The notes under the pieces: model-generated
The model's input: the letters and a program-made list of their open reading frames with translations, nothing else
The model's database searches: none
Told to the model about the DNA's origin: nothing
Part shown: piece after piece, positions 36,792-44,594 of the stretch
How positions within the stretch are numbered: the first letter of the stretch is position 1
Layout of the letters: every line of letters starts with the position of its first letter
Position numbers and translations under genes: made by a program
Assembly: GCF_900100205.1 (NCBI RefSeq)
Contig: NZ_FNEQ01000003.1
Coordinates: 458,700-522,699, forward strand
Direction of reading: 5' to 3'
DNA: 64,000 nt
DNA from: Duganella sp. OV510
Lineage (GTDB): Bacteria > Pseudomonadota > Gammaproteobacteria > Burkholderiales > Burkholderiaceae_D

Positions 36792-37664
36792 ATGCTGCAA
36801 AAACTACGTATTCTTGCGTTGGGCTTGGCCGTGCTGGGAGTGTACCCGCAGGCGCAGGCGGAAGTCATTACGATATCCAATCTGAGCGTTGGCGCATCAA
36901 ATGTCGGCCCAGCCTCGCTGACTTCCTCCAGCAGCTACATTTCAACGTATCTCGACCTCGACACCGCGAACTATTCGAACACCACCAAGCTGGTAACGGA
37001 AATTGCCGAGCAGCCGACCACCACCTTGCCCGGTCTGGAAAAAGACTACGAAATCAACACCATCAAGTAAGATAATCTGCGCACAAGCTACAAGCGCGAC
37101 AACCTGCAGGCGGGTATCTTGTCCCCTGATAGCGGGCTCGCTGGCAGCAAGTACCTGACCCTGAGCGGCAGCGTGACGTCCACCATCGCCACCACCGTTT
37201 ACTTCGACCTGTCCGCCTTCGGCACCTATCTGCCGGGCACCTCGCCGTTCGGCGGCGCTTCCGTGCCGGCGCTGGCCAGCTTGTACCTGGGCAGTTCGCT
37301 GAACACCCTGGCGCCAACGGCCTACAGCACCGCCTATGTCAGCGCCGGCTCGACCAGCTATACGGTCAACAATGGCTGGAGCTATGCGGTGGTGCTGGCC
37401 GCCGGCGAAACGCTGACGTTTACCGCCGGCATCGCCACGCCAACTGATGCCTCGCTGACTGAGCTGCGCCTCGGCCTGCAAAGCGCCTATTACGACTACC
37501 AGACCGTCACCACACCGTACGAGTATCAGACCAAGACGCTGGTGGACGCCCGCGCGATTCCACCGTTGCCGGTGCCGGAAAATTCAAGCTACGCCATGCT
37601 GTTGGCAGGCATCGGCATGATAAGCCTCGTACGCCGCCGCAGCGGCAAGGCCGGCCAGCAATAA
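36792..37664 (+). pseudogene. PEP-CTERM sorted protein interrupted by an in-frame TAA
   Basis: One continuous reading frame runs from the ATG at 36792 to the TAA at 37662-37664, broken only by a TAA at 37068-37070 (codon 93). The first part has a signal peptide (LRILALGLAVLGVYPQAQA). The second part, rich in Ser, Thr and Tyr like many exported beta proteins, ends with a PEP-CTERM signal: PVPENSSYAMLLAGIG followed by VRRR. Full length would be 290 residues. Sequence style and frame continue smoothly across the stop, so a single base change (or a sequencing error) is the simplest cause. As it stands only a 92-residue secreted fragment would be made, unless the stop is read through. Confidence 0.8.
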
Positions 37665-37667
37665 CCG

Positions 37668-38468
37668 TTACGCGTCGGCGCGCTGCATCCGTTTCGACCG
37701 GAACACCGCAGCGTCGCCGTAGAACGCCTCATCCTGCCCATCCCACCAGCCGGGCACGCCCAGTGCCTGCATCGGCGTGAAGTCTGCCGTGCTCAAGCCG
37801 TGCAGCACCAGCTCGCGCGCCACCGTCTCGTCCAGCCAATGCTGGCGCGCTGGATGTTCTAGCGCGAAGAAATCATCGCCCGCCAGCACCACCCGAGTAT
37901 GCGCGGTAATGGCCTTGCGCGGCGCCACCAGTTTTTCCATCAGCGCATGGCCGAACAGCCATACCTGCGCATCCTCGCCCCACTGCGCGCGGCGCTGCAC
38001 GAACGCCTCCTGCCAGCGGTGTTCGCGCAGCGCTTCAATCAGCGCCTGGCCATCGGCATCATCACGCACCACCAGCAACGCGGCGTTTTCATCGAAGATA
38101 GTGGCGGCGTCGCGTGCCGGCCCGCGCGACTTGCCAACGCCATCCTGTGCAATCTGCGCCGCCTGCAGGGCGTTCAGCTGCACTTTGATACGCGGGAAAG
38201 TCAGCCATACCAAGCCGTTGAAGAAATCGTGGAAGTTGTCGCGCGTCGGCACGCAGCCGGTGGCGCCGATGTGCTGCTCGTAGGCCGTGCCCTCCGGCAG
38301 GTCTTCCTGCGGCACAAAGGAGATCGGCAAGTCCAGGTGATTACGCAGGCCGAGCGCTGCGGCCTGCCGGCAAAATTCATCGCGGAAGTGCGCCTCCGCC
38401 GACAAGCGGCCGGCCACGTCGCGTACCGATTCGTACCATGGACGCGACCAGTCGATTGTATCCAGCAC
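37668..38468 (-). CDS. DUF3025 domain-containing protein
   Basis: The 266-residue protein matches the DUF3025 pattern, best seen in CVPTRDNFHDFFNGLVWLTFPRIKVQLNALQA and FDENAALLVV. The function is unknown; members often lie near housekeeping genes. The start is a GTG at 38468. It lies 3 bases downstream of pyrC, so the two are co-transcribed. Confidence 0.85.
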   Translation of the reverse strand: MLDTIDWSRPWYESVRDVAGRLSAEAHFRDEFCRQAAALGLRNHLDLPISFVPQEDLPEGTAYEQHIGATGCVPTRDNFHDFFNGLVWLTFPRIKVQLNALQAAQIAQDGVGKSRGPARDAATIFDENAALLVVRDDADGQALIEALREHRWQEAFVQRRAQWGEDAQVWLFGHALMEKLVAPRKAITAHTRVVLAGDDFFALEHPARQHWLDETVARELVLHGLSTADFTPMQALGVPGWWDGQDEAFYGDAAVFRSKRMQRADA

Positions 38469-38471
38469 TGC

Positions 38472-39524
38472 TTACACCATTTTCCAGTTGATGGTTTCAC
38501 CGGCGTTGAGCGGGATCACCTGCTGGTCGGCCAGCGGCAGCGCTTCCGGCAGCGTCCACTGCTCGCGCTTCAGCGTGATCGTGCCCTGGTTGACCGGCAG
38601 GCCGTAGAAGGCCGGGCCATTCAGGCTGGCGAAGGCTTCCAGCTTGTCGAGCGCGCCGGCGCGCTCAAACGCTTCGGTGTACAGCTCCATCGCGTGCAGC
38701 GCGGTGTAGCAGCCGGCGCAGCCGCAGGCGGCTTCCTTGGCGCCCTGCGCGTGCGGCGCCGAGTCGGTGCCGAGGAAGAAGCGCTCGTCGCCGCTGGTGG
38801 CCGCCGTGACCAGCGCCAGGCGATGTTCTTCGCGCTTCAGCACCGGCAGGCAGTAGTAGTGCGGGCGGATGCCGCCCTTGAAGATATCGTTGCGGTTGTA
38901 CAGCAGATGGTGCGCGGTGATGGTGGCGGCAATCGGACCTTCCGCTTCCGCCACATACTGCGCGGCGTGCTTGGTGGTGATGTGCTCGAAGACGATGTTC
39001 AGCGCCGGGAAATCACGGCGCAGCGGGCGCATCACCCGTTCGATGAACACGGCTTCGCGATCGAACAGGTCGATATCCTGATCGGTGACTTCACCGTGAA
39101 CCAGGAAGGGCATGCCGGTTTCCTGCATCTTCTCCAGCACCTTGTAGCAGTTGGCCAGGTCGGTGACGCCGGCGTCCGAATTGGTGGTGGCGCCAGCCGG
39201 GTACAGCTTGACCGCGTGGACGATGCCGCTTTCCTGTGCGCGCAGGATTTCGTCCGGCTGCGTGTTGTTGGTCAGGTACAGCGTCATCAGCGGCTCGAAG
39301 TCCATGCCTTGCGGCAGCGCCGCCACGATGCGTTCGCGATAGGCGACAGCGGCAGCGGTAGTAGTCACCGGCGGTTTCAGGTTAGGCATCACAATCGCAC
39401 GGCCGAACTGGCGCGCGCTATGCGGCAGCACGCTGGCCAGCGTGGCGCCGTCGCGCAGGTGCAGGTGCCAGTCGTCTGGACGGATGATGGTGATGCTGTC
39501 GGGAGTGTGTGCGAGGTCGGACAT
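38472..39524 (-). CDS. pyrC: Dihydroorotase (PyrC, class II)
   Basis: The 350-residue zinc enzyme cyclises carbamoyl-aspartate to dihydroorotate in pyrimidine synthesis. The metal-binding HxH is in [13 protein letters not shown], the carboxylated lysine in [14 protein letters not shown], further ligands in VHGEV and [10 protein letters not shown], and the catalytic Asp in LGTDSAPH. Length and order match E. coli PyrC (348). Confidence 0.97.
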   Translation of the reverse strand: MSDLAHTPDSITIIRPDDWHLHLRDGATLASVLPHSARQFGRAIVMPNLKPPVTTTAAAVAYRERIVAALPQGMDFEPLMTLYLTNNTQPDEILRAQESGIVHAVKLYPAGATTNSDAGVTDLANCYKVLEKMQETGMPFLVHGEVTDQDIDLFDREAVFIERVMRPLRRDFPALNIVFEHITTKHAAQYVAEAEGPIAATITAHHLLYNRNDIFKGGIRPHYYCLPVLKREEHRLALVTAATSGDERFFLGTDSAPHAQGAKEAACGCAGCYTALHAMELYTEAFERAGALDKLEAFASLNGPAFYGLPVNQGTITLKREQWTLPEALPLADQQVIPLNAGETINWKMV

Positions 39525-39587
39525 GGCGGCGGGCTTTCAGGCTATCAAATGCGAATAGCCGATATTTTACCTCGTTGCGGCAGTCGC

Positions 39588-39615
39588 TTGACACCACGTA
39601 CGCATAAGCGTACGT
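39588..39615 (+). promoter_or_regulatory. yefM-yoeB promoter and overlapping palindromic operator
   Basis: A consensus -35 TTGACA (39588-39593) is followed by a perfect 8-bp inverted repeat, ACGTACGC (39596-39603) and GCGTACGT (39608-39615). The repeat occupies the spacer and the expected -10. The antitoxin starts 28 bases further on. Autorepression of yefM-yoeB by binding a palindrome in its promoter is well known. Confidence 0.75.
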
Positions 39616-39642
39616 TTAAGCCAACGCCTCATTGGAGCCATC

Positions 39643-39885
39643 ATGGACACCATTTCCGCCAGCGAAGCCCGCGCCCGGCTTTACAACCTGATCGATGAAG
39701 CAGCAGCCAGCCATGCCCCGGTCACGATCACCGGCAAGCGCAATAATGCCGTTCTGGTGTCGGCCGAGGACTGGGCGGCGATACAGGAGACGTTGTACTT
39801 ATTGTCAGTTCCCGGCATGCGCGAATCCATCATCGCAGCGCGCGCAGAACCTTTGAAAGAAGCCAGCAAGGAACTGAACTGGTGA
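39643..39885 (+). CDS. yefM: Antitoxin, YefM/Phd family
   Basis: The 80-residue protein shows the Phd/YefM DNA-binding N-terminus (ISASEARARLYNLIDEAAASHAPVTITGKRNNAVLVSAEDWAAIQETL) and a flexible C-terminal arm (PLKEASKELNW) that would wrap the toxin. It neutralises YoeB and represses the operon. Its TGA overlaps the GTG of the toxin gene by 4 bases. Confidence 0.95.
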   Translation: MDTISASEARARLYNLIDEAAASHAPVTITGKRNNAVLVSAEDWAAIQETLYLLSVPGMRESIIAARAEPLKEASKELNW

Positions 39886-40145
39886 GCTGGCAAATCGTGT
39901 ACTCGCACCAGGCGCAGAAGGACGCGAGGAAACTGGCGGCAGCGCATCTGAAAAAACAGGCCCAGGCGCTATTGGACATTCTTGCCAGCGATCCCTTTGC
40001 GCGTCCGCCGCCATTTGAGAAACTGATCGGCGACCTGGCCGGGACCTACTCACGCCGGATCAATATTCACCACCGGCTGGTCTATGAGGTGTTCCCGGAC
40101 CAGAAAATCGTGCGCATCCTGCGCATGTGGACGCACTACGATTAA
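39882..40145 (+). CDS. yoeB: Toxin YoeB (ribosome-dependent mRNA interferase)
   Basis: The 87-residue RelE-superfamily toxin begins at a GTG that overlaps the yefM stop (GTGA). The catalytic residues known from E. coli YoeB are conserved: Glu46 in PFEKL, Arg65 in HHRLVYEV and the C-terminal His85-Tyr86. It cuts mRNA on the ribosome when freed from YefM. The module looks intact. Confidence 0.95.
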   Translation: MSWQIVYSHQAQKDARKLAAAHLKKQAQALLDILASDPFARPPPFEKLIGDLAGTYSRRINIHHRLVYEVFPDQKIVRILRMWTHYD

Positions 40146-40149
40146 GAGA

Positions 40150-41604
40150 TTACTCCGCCTTGGTCTGCGCGGCCCAGGCTTGGGTGTCGGCCAGGATTTT
40201 GTCAAGGCGGGCGCGGTCGTAGACCTGGCCATGGCTGATCACGGTGCGGATCTTGCGCGTGGCGGCGATGTCTTGCAGCGGATTGGCGTCCAGCACCAGC
40301 ACGTCGGCCGCCTTGCCGGCTTCCAGCGCGCCGTAGCGATCCTGCTTGCCGAGGAAGCGCGGGCCGTTGATGACCGCCGTTTGCAGCGCCTGCACCGGCG
40401 TCAGGCCGTAGTTCACGTACAGACCGATCTCGTCATGCAACGCCTGGCCCGGATAATCGTAGGAGTTGAGGAAGCCCGCGTCGGTGCCGGCGATGATGCT
40501 GACGCCTTCCTGCTGCAAGATCGGCAGCAGCGACGCCGATTTCTCGAACACCGCCTTGCGGTACACAATCGCAGCCGCGTCATCCTGCGCCGCGCGCTGC
40601 ACGCGCCAGTCGTAGGTGGCGCGCAAGCCCTTGCCGATGTACTGCAAAGCCTCGTCGTGTGCGTGGTCGTCCTGATCCAGGTACGCCACCACGCGCGACA
40701 CCGACAAGGTCGGCACCACCGCCGCGTCCCTGGACGCCATGTAGCGGAACGACGAACGCGCGGTGGCCTCGTCATACGTCGCCAGGCTCTGTTTGGTCGC
40801 CTCGCGACCGGTCAGCGTGCCGGCCGCCACCTGCGCGGTCAATTCCTTCTCTTTCGGCGTAGCCGCGCGCAGCAGATAGGACTGGTGTTCCACCGTGCCC
40901 AGGCCAGCGTCAAACATCGTGGCCAGCGTCAGCTGCACCGGAATATGGCCCGAGGTGCGCATGCCGCGCTCCTTGGCCTGGCGCAGCGCCTCCAGATACA
41001 TTTCCGGCGTCAGCGTGTTCTCGGTAATCTTGACGAAGTCCACCTTCTGCCCTTGCAGCTTGTCCAGCGCCTTGCTGATTTCTTCCGGCGTGCCGACTTC
41101 GATCGTGCCCTTCCACAGCGGCTTGTAGCCTTCCAACTTGGCGCCGGAGGTAAAGATGGTCGGCCCCTCCAGCTGGCGCGCGTTGATCTGCTCGCGCCAT
41201 TGCAGCACAGTGTCCGGCAAGTCACCCGAGCAATCGCGCACGGTGGTAATGCCGTAGGCCAGATACAGCGGCAATAAATGCTTGTTCTCATCGATCAGCG
41301 CCGGACCGCCGCCGAAGTGGACGTGCGTGTCCCACAGGCCCGGCATCACATACTTGCCCGGCAGGCTGATGGTTTTCTTGGCGGCATAGTTGGACAACTG
41401 CTTGTCGTCCACCACGGCCAGGATGGTGTCGCCCTTGAGCACCACGGACTTGCCGGTGACGGTTTTGCCACCCGCCACATCGATCAGCGTGGCCTTGGTC
41501 AGCACCAGATCGGCGGCGATTTTGTCTGCAGCATCAGCATGAGCGGCGCCCAGCACTCCCAGCGCCAGCATTGCGCTACCTAATTGCTTAATGGAAATTT
41601 TCAT
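40150..41604 (-). CDS. Exported amidohydrolase (imidazolonepropionase / prolidase-like)
   Basis: The 484-residue protein has a signal peptide (LGSAMLALGVLGAAHADA) and an amidohydrolase fold: metal-binding DTHVHFGG, SGHIPVQL, GTVEHQSYLL and the catalytic Asp in AGTDAGFLNSYDYPG, then KAADVLVLDANPL. It probably hydrolyses peptide or cyclic amide bonds in the periplasm. Its ATG overlaps the stop of the ABC ATPase gene by one base (TGATG), so the two are translated together. Confidence 0.85.
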   Translation of the reverse strand: MKISIKQLGSAMLALGVLGAAHADAADKIAADLVLTKATLIDVAGGKTVTGKSVVLKGDTILAVVDDKQLSNYAAKKTISLPGKYVMPGLWDTHVHFGGGPALIDENKHLLPLYLAYGITTVRDCSGDLPDTVLQWREQINARQLEGPTIFTSGAKLEGYKPLWKGTIEVGTPEEISKALDKLQGQKVDFVKITENTLTPEMYLEALRQAKERGMRTSGHIPVQLTLATMFDAGLGTVEHQSYLLRAATPKEKELTAQVAAGTLTGREATKQSLATYDEATARSSFRYMASRDAAVVPTLSVSRVVAYLDQDDHAHDEALQYIGKGLRATYDWRVQRAAQDDAAAIVYRKAVFEKSASLLPILQQEGVSIIAGTDAGFLNSYDYPGQALHDEIGLYVNYGLTPVQALQTAVINGPRFLGKQDRYGALEAGKAADVLVLDANPLQDIAATRKIRTVISHGQVYDRARLDKILADTQAWAAQTKAE

Positions 41605-42329
41605 CAGTGAATTATACGGGCCAGGAAGTCGCGCGCACGCTCGGTACGCGGGGATTGGAAAAATTCGTCCTTGGCGGTGTCTTCCAGGATGGCGCCCTGG
41701 TCCATGAACACCACGCGGTTGGCCACCTTGCGGGCGAAGCCCATTTCGTGCGTGACCACCATCATGGTCATACCCTCCTGCGCCAGGCCCACCATGACAT
41801 CCAGCACCTCGTTGATCATTTCCGGGTCCAACGCCGAGGTCGGCTCGTCAAACAGCATGGCGATCGGGTCCATGGCCAGCGCGCGGGCGATGGCCACACG
41901 CTGCTGCTGTCCGCCCGACAACTGGCCGGGGAATTTATCCTGCTGCGCCAGCAGGCCGACGCGGTCCAGGTATTGCAGGCCGCGCGCGGTAGCTTCCTCG
42001 TCGCTGCGGCCCAGCACCTTGATCTGGGCCAGCGTCAGGTTGTCGCGCACCGATAAATGCGGAAACAGCTCGAAATTCTGGAACACCATGCCGATGCGCG
42101 CCCGCAGCGCCGGCAAATCCGTGCCTTGGGCACCGACCGAGGTGCCATCAACGATAATTTCACCCTGCTGGAACGGTTCAAGCCCGTTGACGGTCTTGAT
42201 CAGCGTGGACTTGCCAGAGCCGGAGGGGCCGCAAATCACCATCACATCGCCCTTTTCCACCTGGGTGCTGCACTCCTTGAGCACCTGGAATTGCCCATAC
42301 CACTTGCTGATATTTTTGATTTCGATCAT
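41604..42329 (-). CDS. Polar amino-acid ABC transporter ATP-binding protein (GltL/GlnQ-like)
   Basis: The 241-residue ATPase has GPSGSGKST (Walker A, about residue 36), LSGGQQQRVAIARAL (signature) and MLFDEPTSALDPE (Walker B). The MIEIKNISKWYG start, chosen over upstream alternatives, and the length are typical of glutamate/aspartate or glutamine importers. No permease or binding-protein gene is adjacent, so it is an orphan ATPase here, coupled instead to an amidohydrolase. Confidence 0.88.
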   Translation of the reverse strand: MIEIKNISKWYGQFQVLKECSTQVEKGDVMVICGPSGSGKSTLIKTVNGLEPFQQGEIIVDGTSVGAQGTDLPALRARIGMVFQNFELFPHLSVRDNLTLAQIKVLGRSDEEATARGLQYLDRVGLLAQQDKFPGQLSGGQQQRVAIARALAMDPIAMLFDEPTSALDPEMINEVLDVMVGLAQEGMTMMVVTHEMGFARKVANRVVFMDQGAILEDTAKDEFFQSPRTERARDFLARIIH

Positions 42330-42376
42330 AGGAAAATAGATTATTCGGTCTGGCCTGTAGCCGGGCCGGTGCGCGC

Positions 42377-42405
42377 TTGACAGCGCCCCTGCCCACAAGG
42401 ATACT
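42377..42405 (+). promoter_or_regulatory. Predicted sigma70 promoter of the symporter gene
   Basis: A perfect TTGACA (42377-42382) and GATACT (42400-42405) are 17 bases apart. The transcript would have a leader of about 125 bases. I see no recognisable riboswitch in the leader. Confidence 0.5.
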
Positions 42406-42537
42406 GCGGAACTTGCCAATAGTTTCAGCAGCCGGCGCACCCAAAACCGGCTGTCGCCACGCTAATAAGAACGCAGCGGCGGCCATCCTGCCCGCTGCGC
42501 AGGCTCAGAGAGACACTACCACAGGAAACCCAAACAT

Positions 42538-43776
42538 ATGAACAAACAAAGCCGATTGACCACCTACATCCTGATTGGTCTGGCCATAGGCATTATTACC
42601 GGCTATATCGCCAACACCAATCTGGCTAACCCGACCGGCTTTGCCGACACCATGGCGCTGATCACCACGCTGTTCCTGCGGTTGATCAAGATGATTATCG
42701 CGCCGCTGGTGTTCTCCACGCTGGTGTGCGGCATCGCCAAGATGGGCGACGCCACCGCCGTTGGGCGCGTCGGCGTCAAGACGCTGGGCTGGTTCTTCAT
42801 CGCCTCGCTGATGTCCTTGAGCCTGGGCCTGGTGCTGGTCAACATCTTCCGTCCGGGCGACGCGCTGCTGGGCCACATGGCCGCCACCGCCGGCAAGGTC
42901 GATCTGGCCACCTCCAGCCTGACGCTGAAAGACTTCGTCACCCACTTGGTGCCATCGTCGATCGTTGACGGCATGGCCAAGAACGAAATCCTGCAGATCG
43001 TGATCTTCTCGCTGTTCTTCGGCTCGGCTGCGGCTGCTGTCGGCCAGAAAGCCAATGCACTGATCGAAGCGCTGGACGGCGTGGCGCACGTGATGCTGAA
43101 AGTCACCGGCTACGTGATGATGTTTGCGCCGTTCGCCGTGTTTGCGGCAGTGGCCGGCACCATCGCCAAGAGCGGCCTGGGCGTGCTGTCGACCTATGGC
43201 GTGTTCATGGCCGAGTTTTACTTCGGCATCGCGCTGCTGTGGGCGCTGCTGATCTTCATCGGCTTCCTGTTCCTGAAAGGGCGCGTCTTTGCGCTGATGA
43301 GAGAGATGCGCAGCCCGGCGCTGCTGGCCTTCTCGACCGCATCGAGCGAAGCGGCGTATCCGAAAACGCTGGAAGGCCTGGAGCGTTTCGGCGTGCGCAA
43401 CCGCATCGCCTCGTTCGTGCTGCCGATCGGCTACTCGTTCAACCTCGATGGTTCGATGATGTACTGCACCTTCGCCACCGTGTTCATCGCCCAGGCTTAC
43501 GGCATTGAAATGTCGCTGGGCCAGCAGATGACCATGATGGCGGTGCTGATGCTGACGTCGAAAGGCATGGCTGGCGTGCCGCGCGCCTCGCTGGTGGTGA
43601 TTGCCGCGACGCTGGGCCAGTTCAACATTCCGGAAGCCGGCATGCTGCTGCTGCTGGGTATCGACCACTTCCTCGACATGGCGCGCTCCGCAACCAACGT
43701 CATCGGCAACGGCATCGCCACCGCCGTCGTCGCCAAGTGGGAAGGCGAGATGGACCCGCCGAAAGAATCTGCCTAA
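42538..43776 (+). CDS. Dicarboxylate/amino acid:cation symporter (DAACS family)
   Basis: The 412-residue inner-membrane protein is a GltP/DctA-type symporter: LFLRLIKMIIAPLVFSTLVCGIAKMG, the serine-rich hairpin AFSTASSEAAYPKTL, LPIGYSFNLDGSMMYC and DHFLDMARSATNVIGNGIA. It imports glutamate, aspartate or C4-dicarboxylates with Na+ or H+. It is followed at once by a strong terminator. Confidence 0.92.
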   Translation: MNKQSRLTTYILIGLAIGIITGYIANTNLANPTGFADTMALITTLFLRLIKMIIAPLVFSTLVCGIAKMGDATAVGRVGVKTLGWFFIASLMSLSLGLVLVNIFRPGDALLGHMAATAGKVDLATSSLTLKDFVTHLVPSSIVDGMAKNEILQIVIFSLFFGSAAAAVGQKANALIEALDGVAHVMLKVTGYVMMFAPFAVFAAVAGTIAKSGLGVLSTYGVFMAEFYFGIALLWALLIFIGFLFLKGRVFALMREMRSPALLAFSTASSEAAYPKTLEGLERFGVRNRIASFVLPIGYSFNLDGSMMYCTFATVFIAQAYGIEMSLGQQMTMMAVLMLTSKGMAGVPRASLVVIAATLGQFNIPEAGMLLLLGIDHFLDMARSATNVIGNGIATAVVAKWEGEMDPPKESA

Positions 43777-43785
43777 GCAGCAACC

Positions 43786-43814
43786 AAAAAGCCACCGTTC
43801 GCGGTGGCTTTTTT
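43786..43814. terminator. Intrinsic terminator after the symporter gene
   Basis: AAAAAGCCACC (43786-43796) pairs with GGTGGCTTTTT (43803-43813) around a 6-base loop, with a T-run of eight. It is symmetric enough to serve the convergent small genes too. Confidence 0.92.
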
Positions 43815-43820
43815 TTGTCC

Positions 43821-44021
43821 TTACAACCAGGTGCGCTTGCCTTCAGGCTTGGCTCCCATCTCCCGCAGACGGCGCCGCAGGCGGAAGTTGTCGCCAATCG
43901 TGCCGACCAGCGTCAACAGGACGATAATGTTAAGCGCGTCGCTGCCAAAAATCCTGAAAAACAACGCAGCCCCGGCAGCACAGACAACTGCGGTCAACAA
44001 CAACATCAAACCATCTTTCAT
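43821..44021 (-). CDS. Small membrane protein (66 aa)
   Basis: The start is the ATG at 44021 because GGAGG lies 5 bases before it; upstream in-frame residues belong to the neighbour. The protein has two hydrophobic stretches (about 4-21 and 29-43) and a basic C-terminus (NFRLRRRLREMG..PEGKR). The ATG overlaps the stop of the 129-aa gene as ATGA. I do not recognise the family. Confidence 0.6.
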   Translation of the reverse strand: MKDGLMLLLTAVVCAAGAALFFRIFGSDALNIIVLLTLVGTIGDNFRLRRRLREMGAKPEGKRTWL

Positions 44022-44407
44022 TTGTTCCTCCGTTTGTAAATTTCCGGATGGCGCAGCAGGACGCCAGGTAGCCATGGCCGATGTAAGTGATTCATTTGAG
44101 CGCGAATTAGCACGTCAGCAAGAGAAGTACCTCCAGCCAGACTGCGCCCGGCAGCCACAGCAATGCTGCCTATTACCGCGCCAACATAATAAGAGGCACC
44201 CATCGTCCAAACCGTCAGTAGCTTTTCGCCACGTATGCCCGCGCCTATCATTTCCCGCACAGTTACTTTAGTGCCAAATTTCTCCACATAACCAACCAAT
44301 GTCATGGCTGTATTTATCGCCAGTTGCAAATTGCCGTACAAGTTTTCTGGAGCAGGCAGGCCGAGCGCTTCCATGTTTTCTTTGAAGTATTTATAGAATT
44401 GAGACAT
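44018..44407 (-). CDS. Hypothetical protein with a glycine-rich hydrophobic core (129 aa)
   Basis: I do not recognise the family. GGAGG precedes the ATG by 4 bases. An amphipathic N-terminus (MSQFYKYFKENMEALG) is followed by a helical region and a small-residue hydrophobic segment MGASYYVGAVIGSIAVAAG (about residues 69-87), then a basic tail ending KRRNK. The Gly/Ala spacing looks like a membrane-inserting glycine-zipper segment. It is translationally coupled to a small membrane protein downstream, so the pair may form a membrane complex or a toxin-like module. Confidence 0.6.
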   Translation of the reverse strand: MSQFYKYFKENMEALGLPAPENLYGNLQLAINTAMTLVGYVEKFGTKVTVREMIGAGIRGEKLLTVWTMGASYYVGAVIGSIAVAAGRSLAGGTSLADVLIRAQMNHLHRPWLPGVLLRHPEIYKRRNK

Positions 44408-44594
44408 AAGTCCTCCGAGGTCGAAGATGTCATCGAAGGGTAGTCTGAATGGATATGATGCGCTTTGCGGTGGCGCACATCAAGCAGGCGGGGCGGTTGG
44501 GCGGAATCGTTATCCGGCTTGGCGGTTTTCGTAATTGCGATGGATGAAGGGTTGATGCACCATCGGGGAATAATTCTATTCCGATGGAGACGAT

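Noticed and set aside
44552..44580. TTGATG-N17-TCTATT as promoter of the GH43 gene
   Set aside because: A transcript starting there would cut into the ribosome-binding site, so the true promoter is probably elsewhere.
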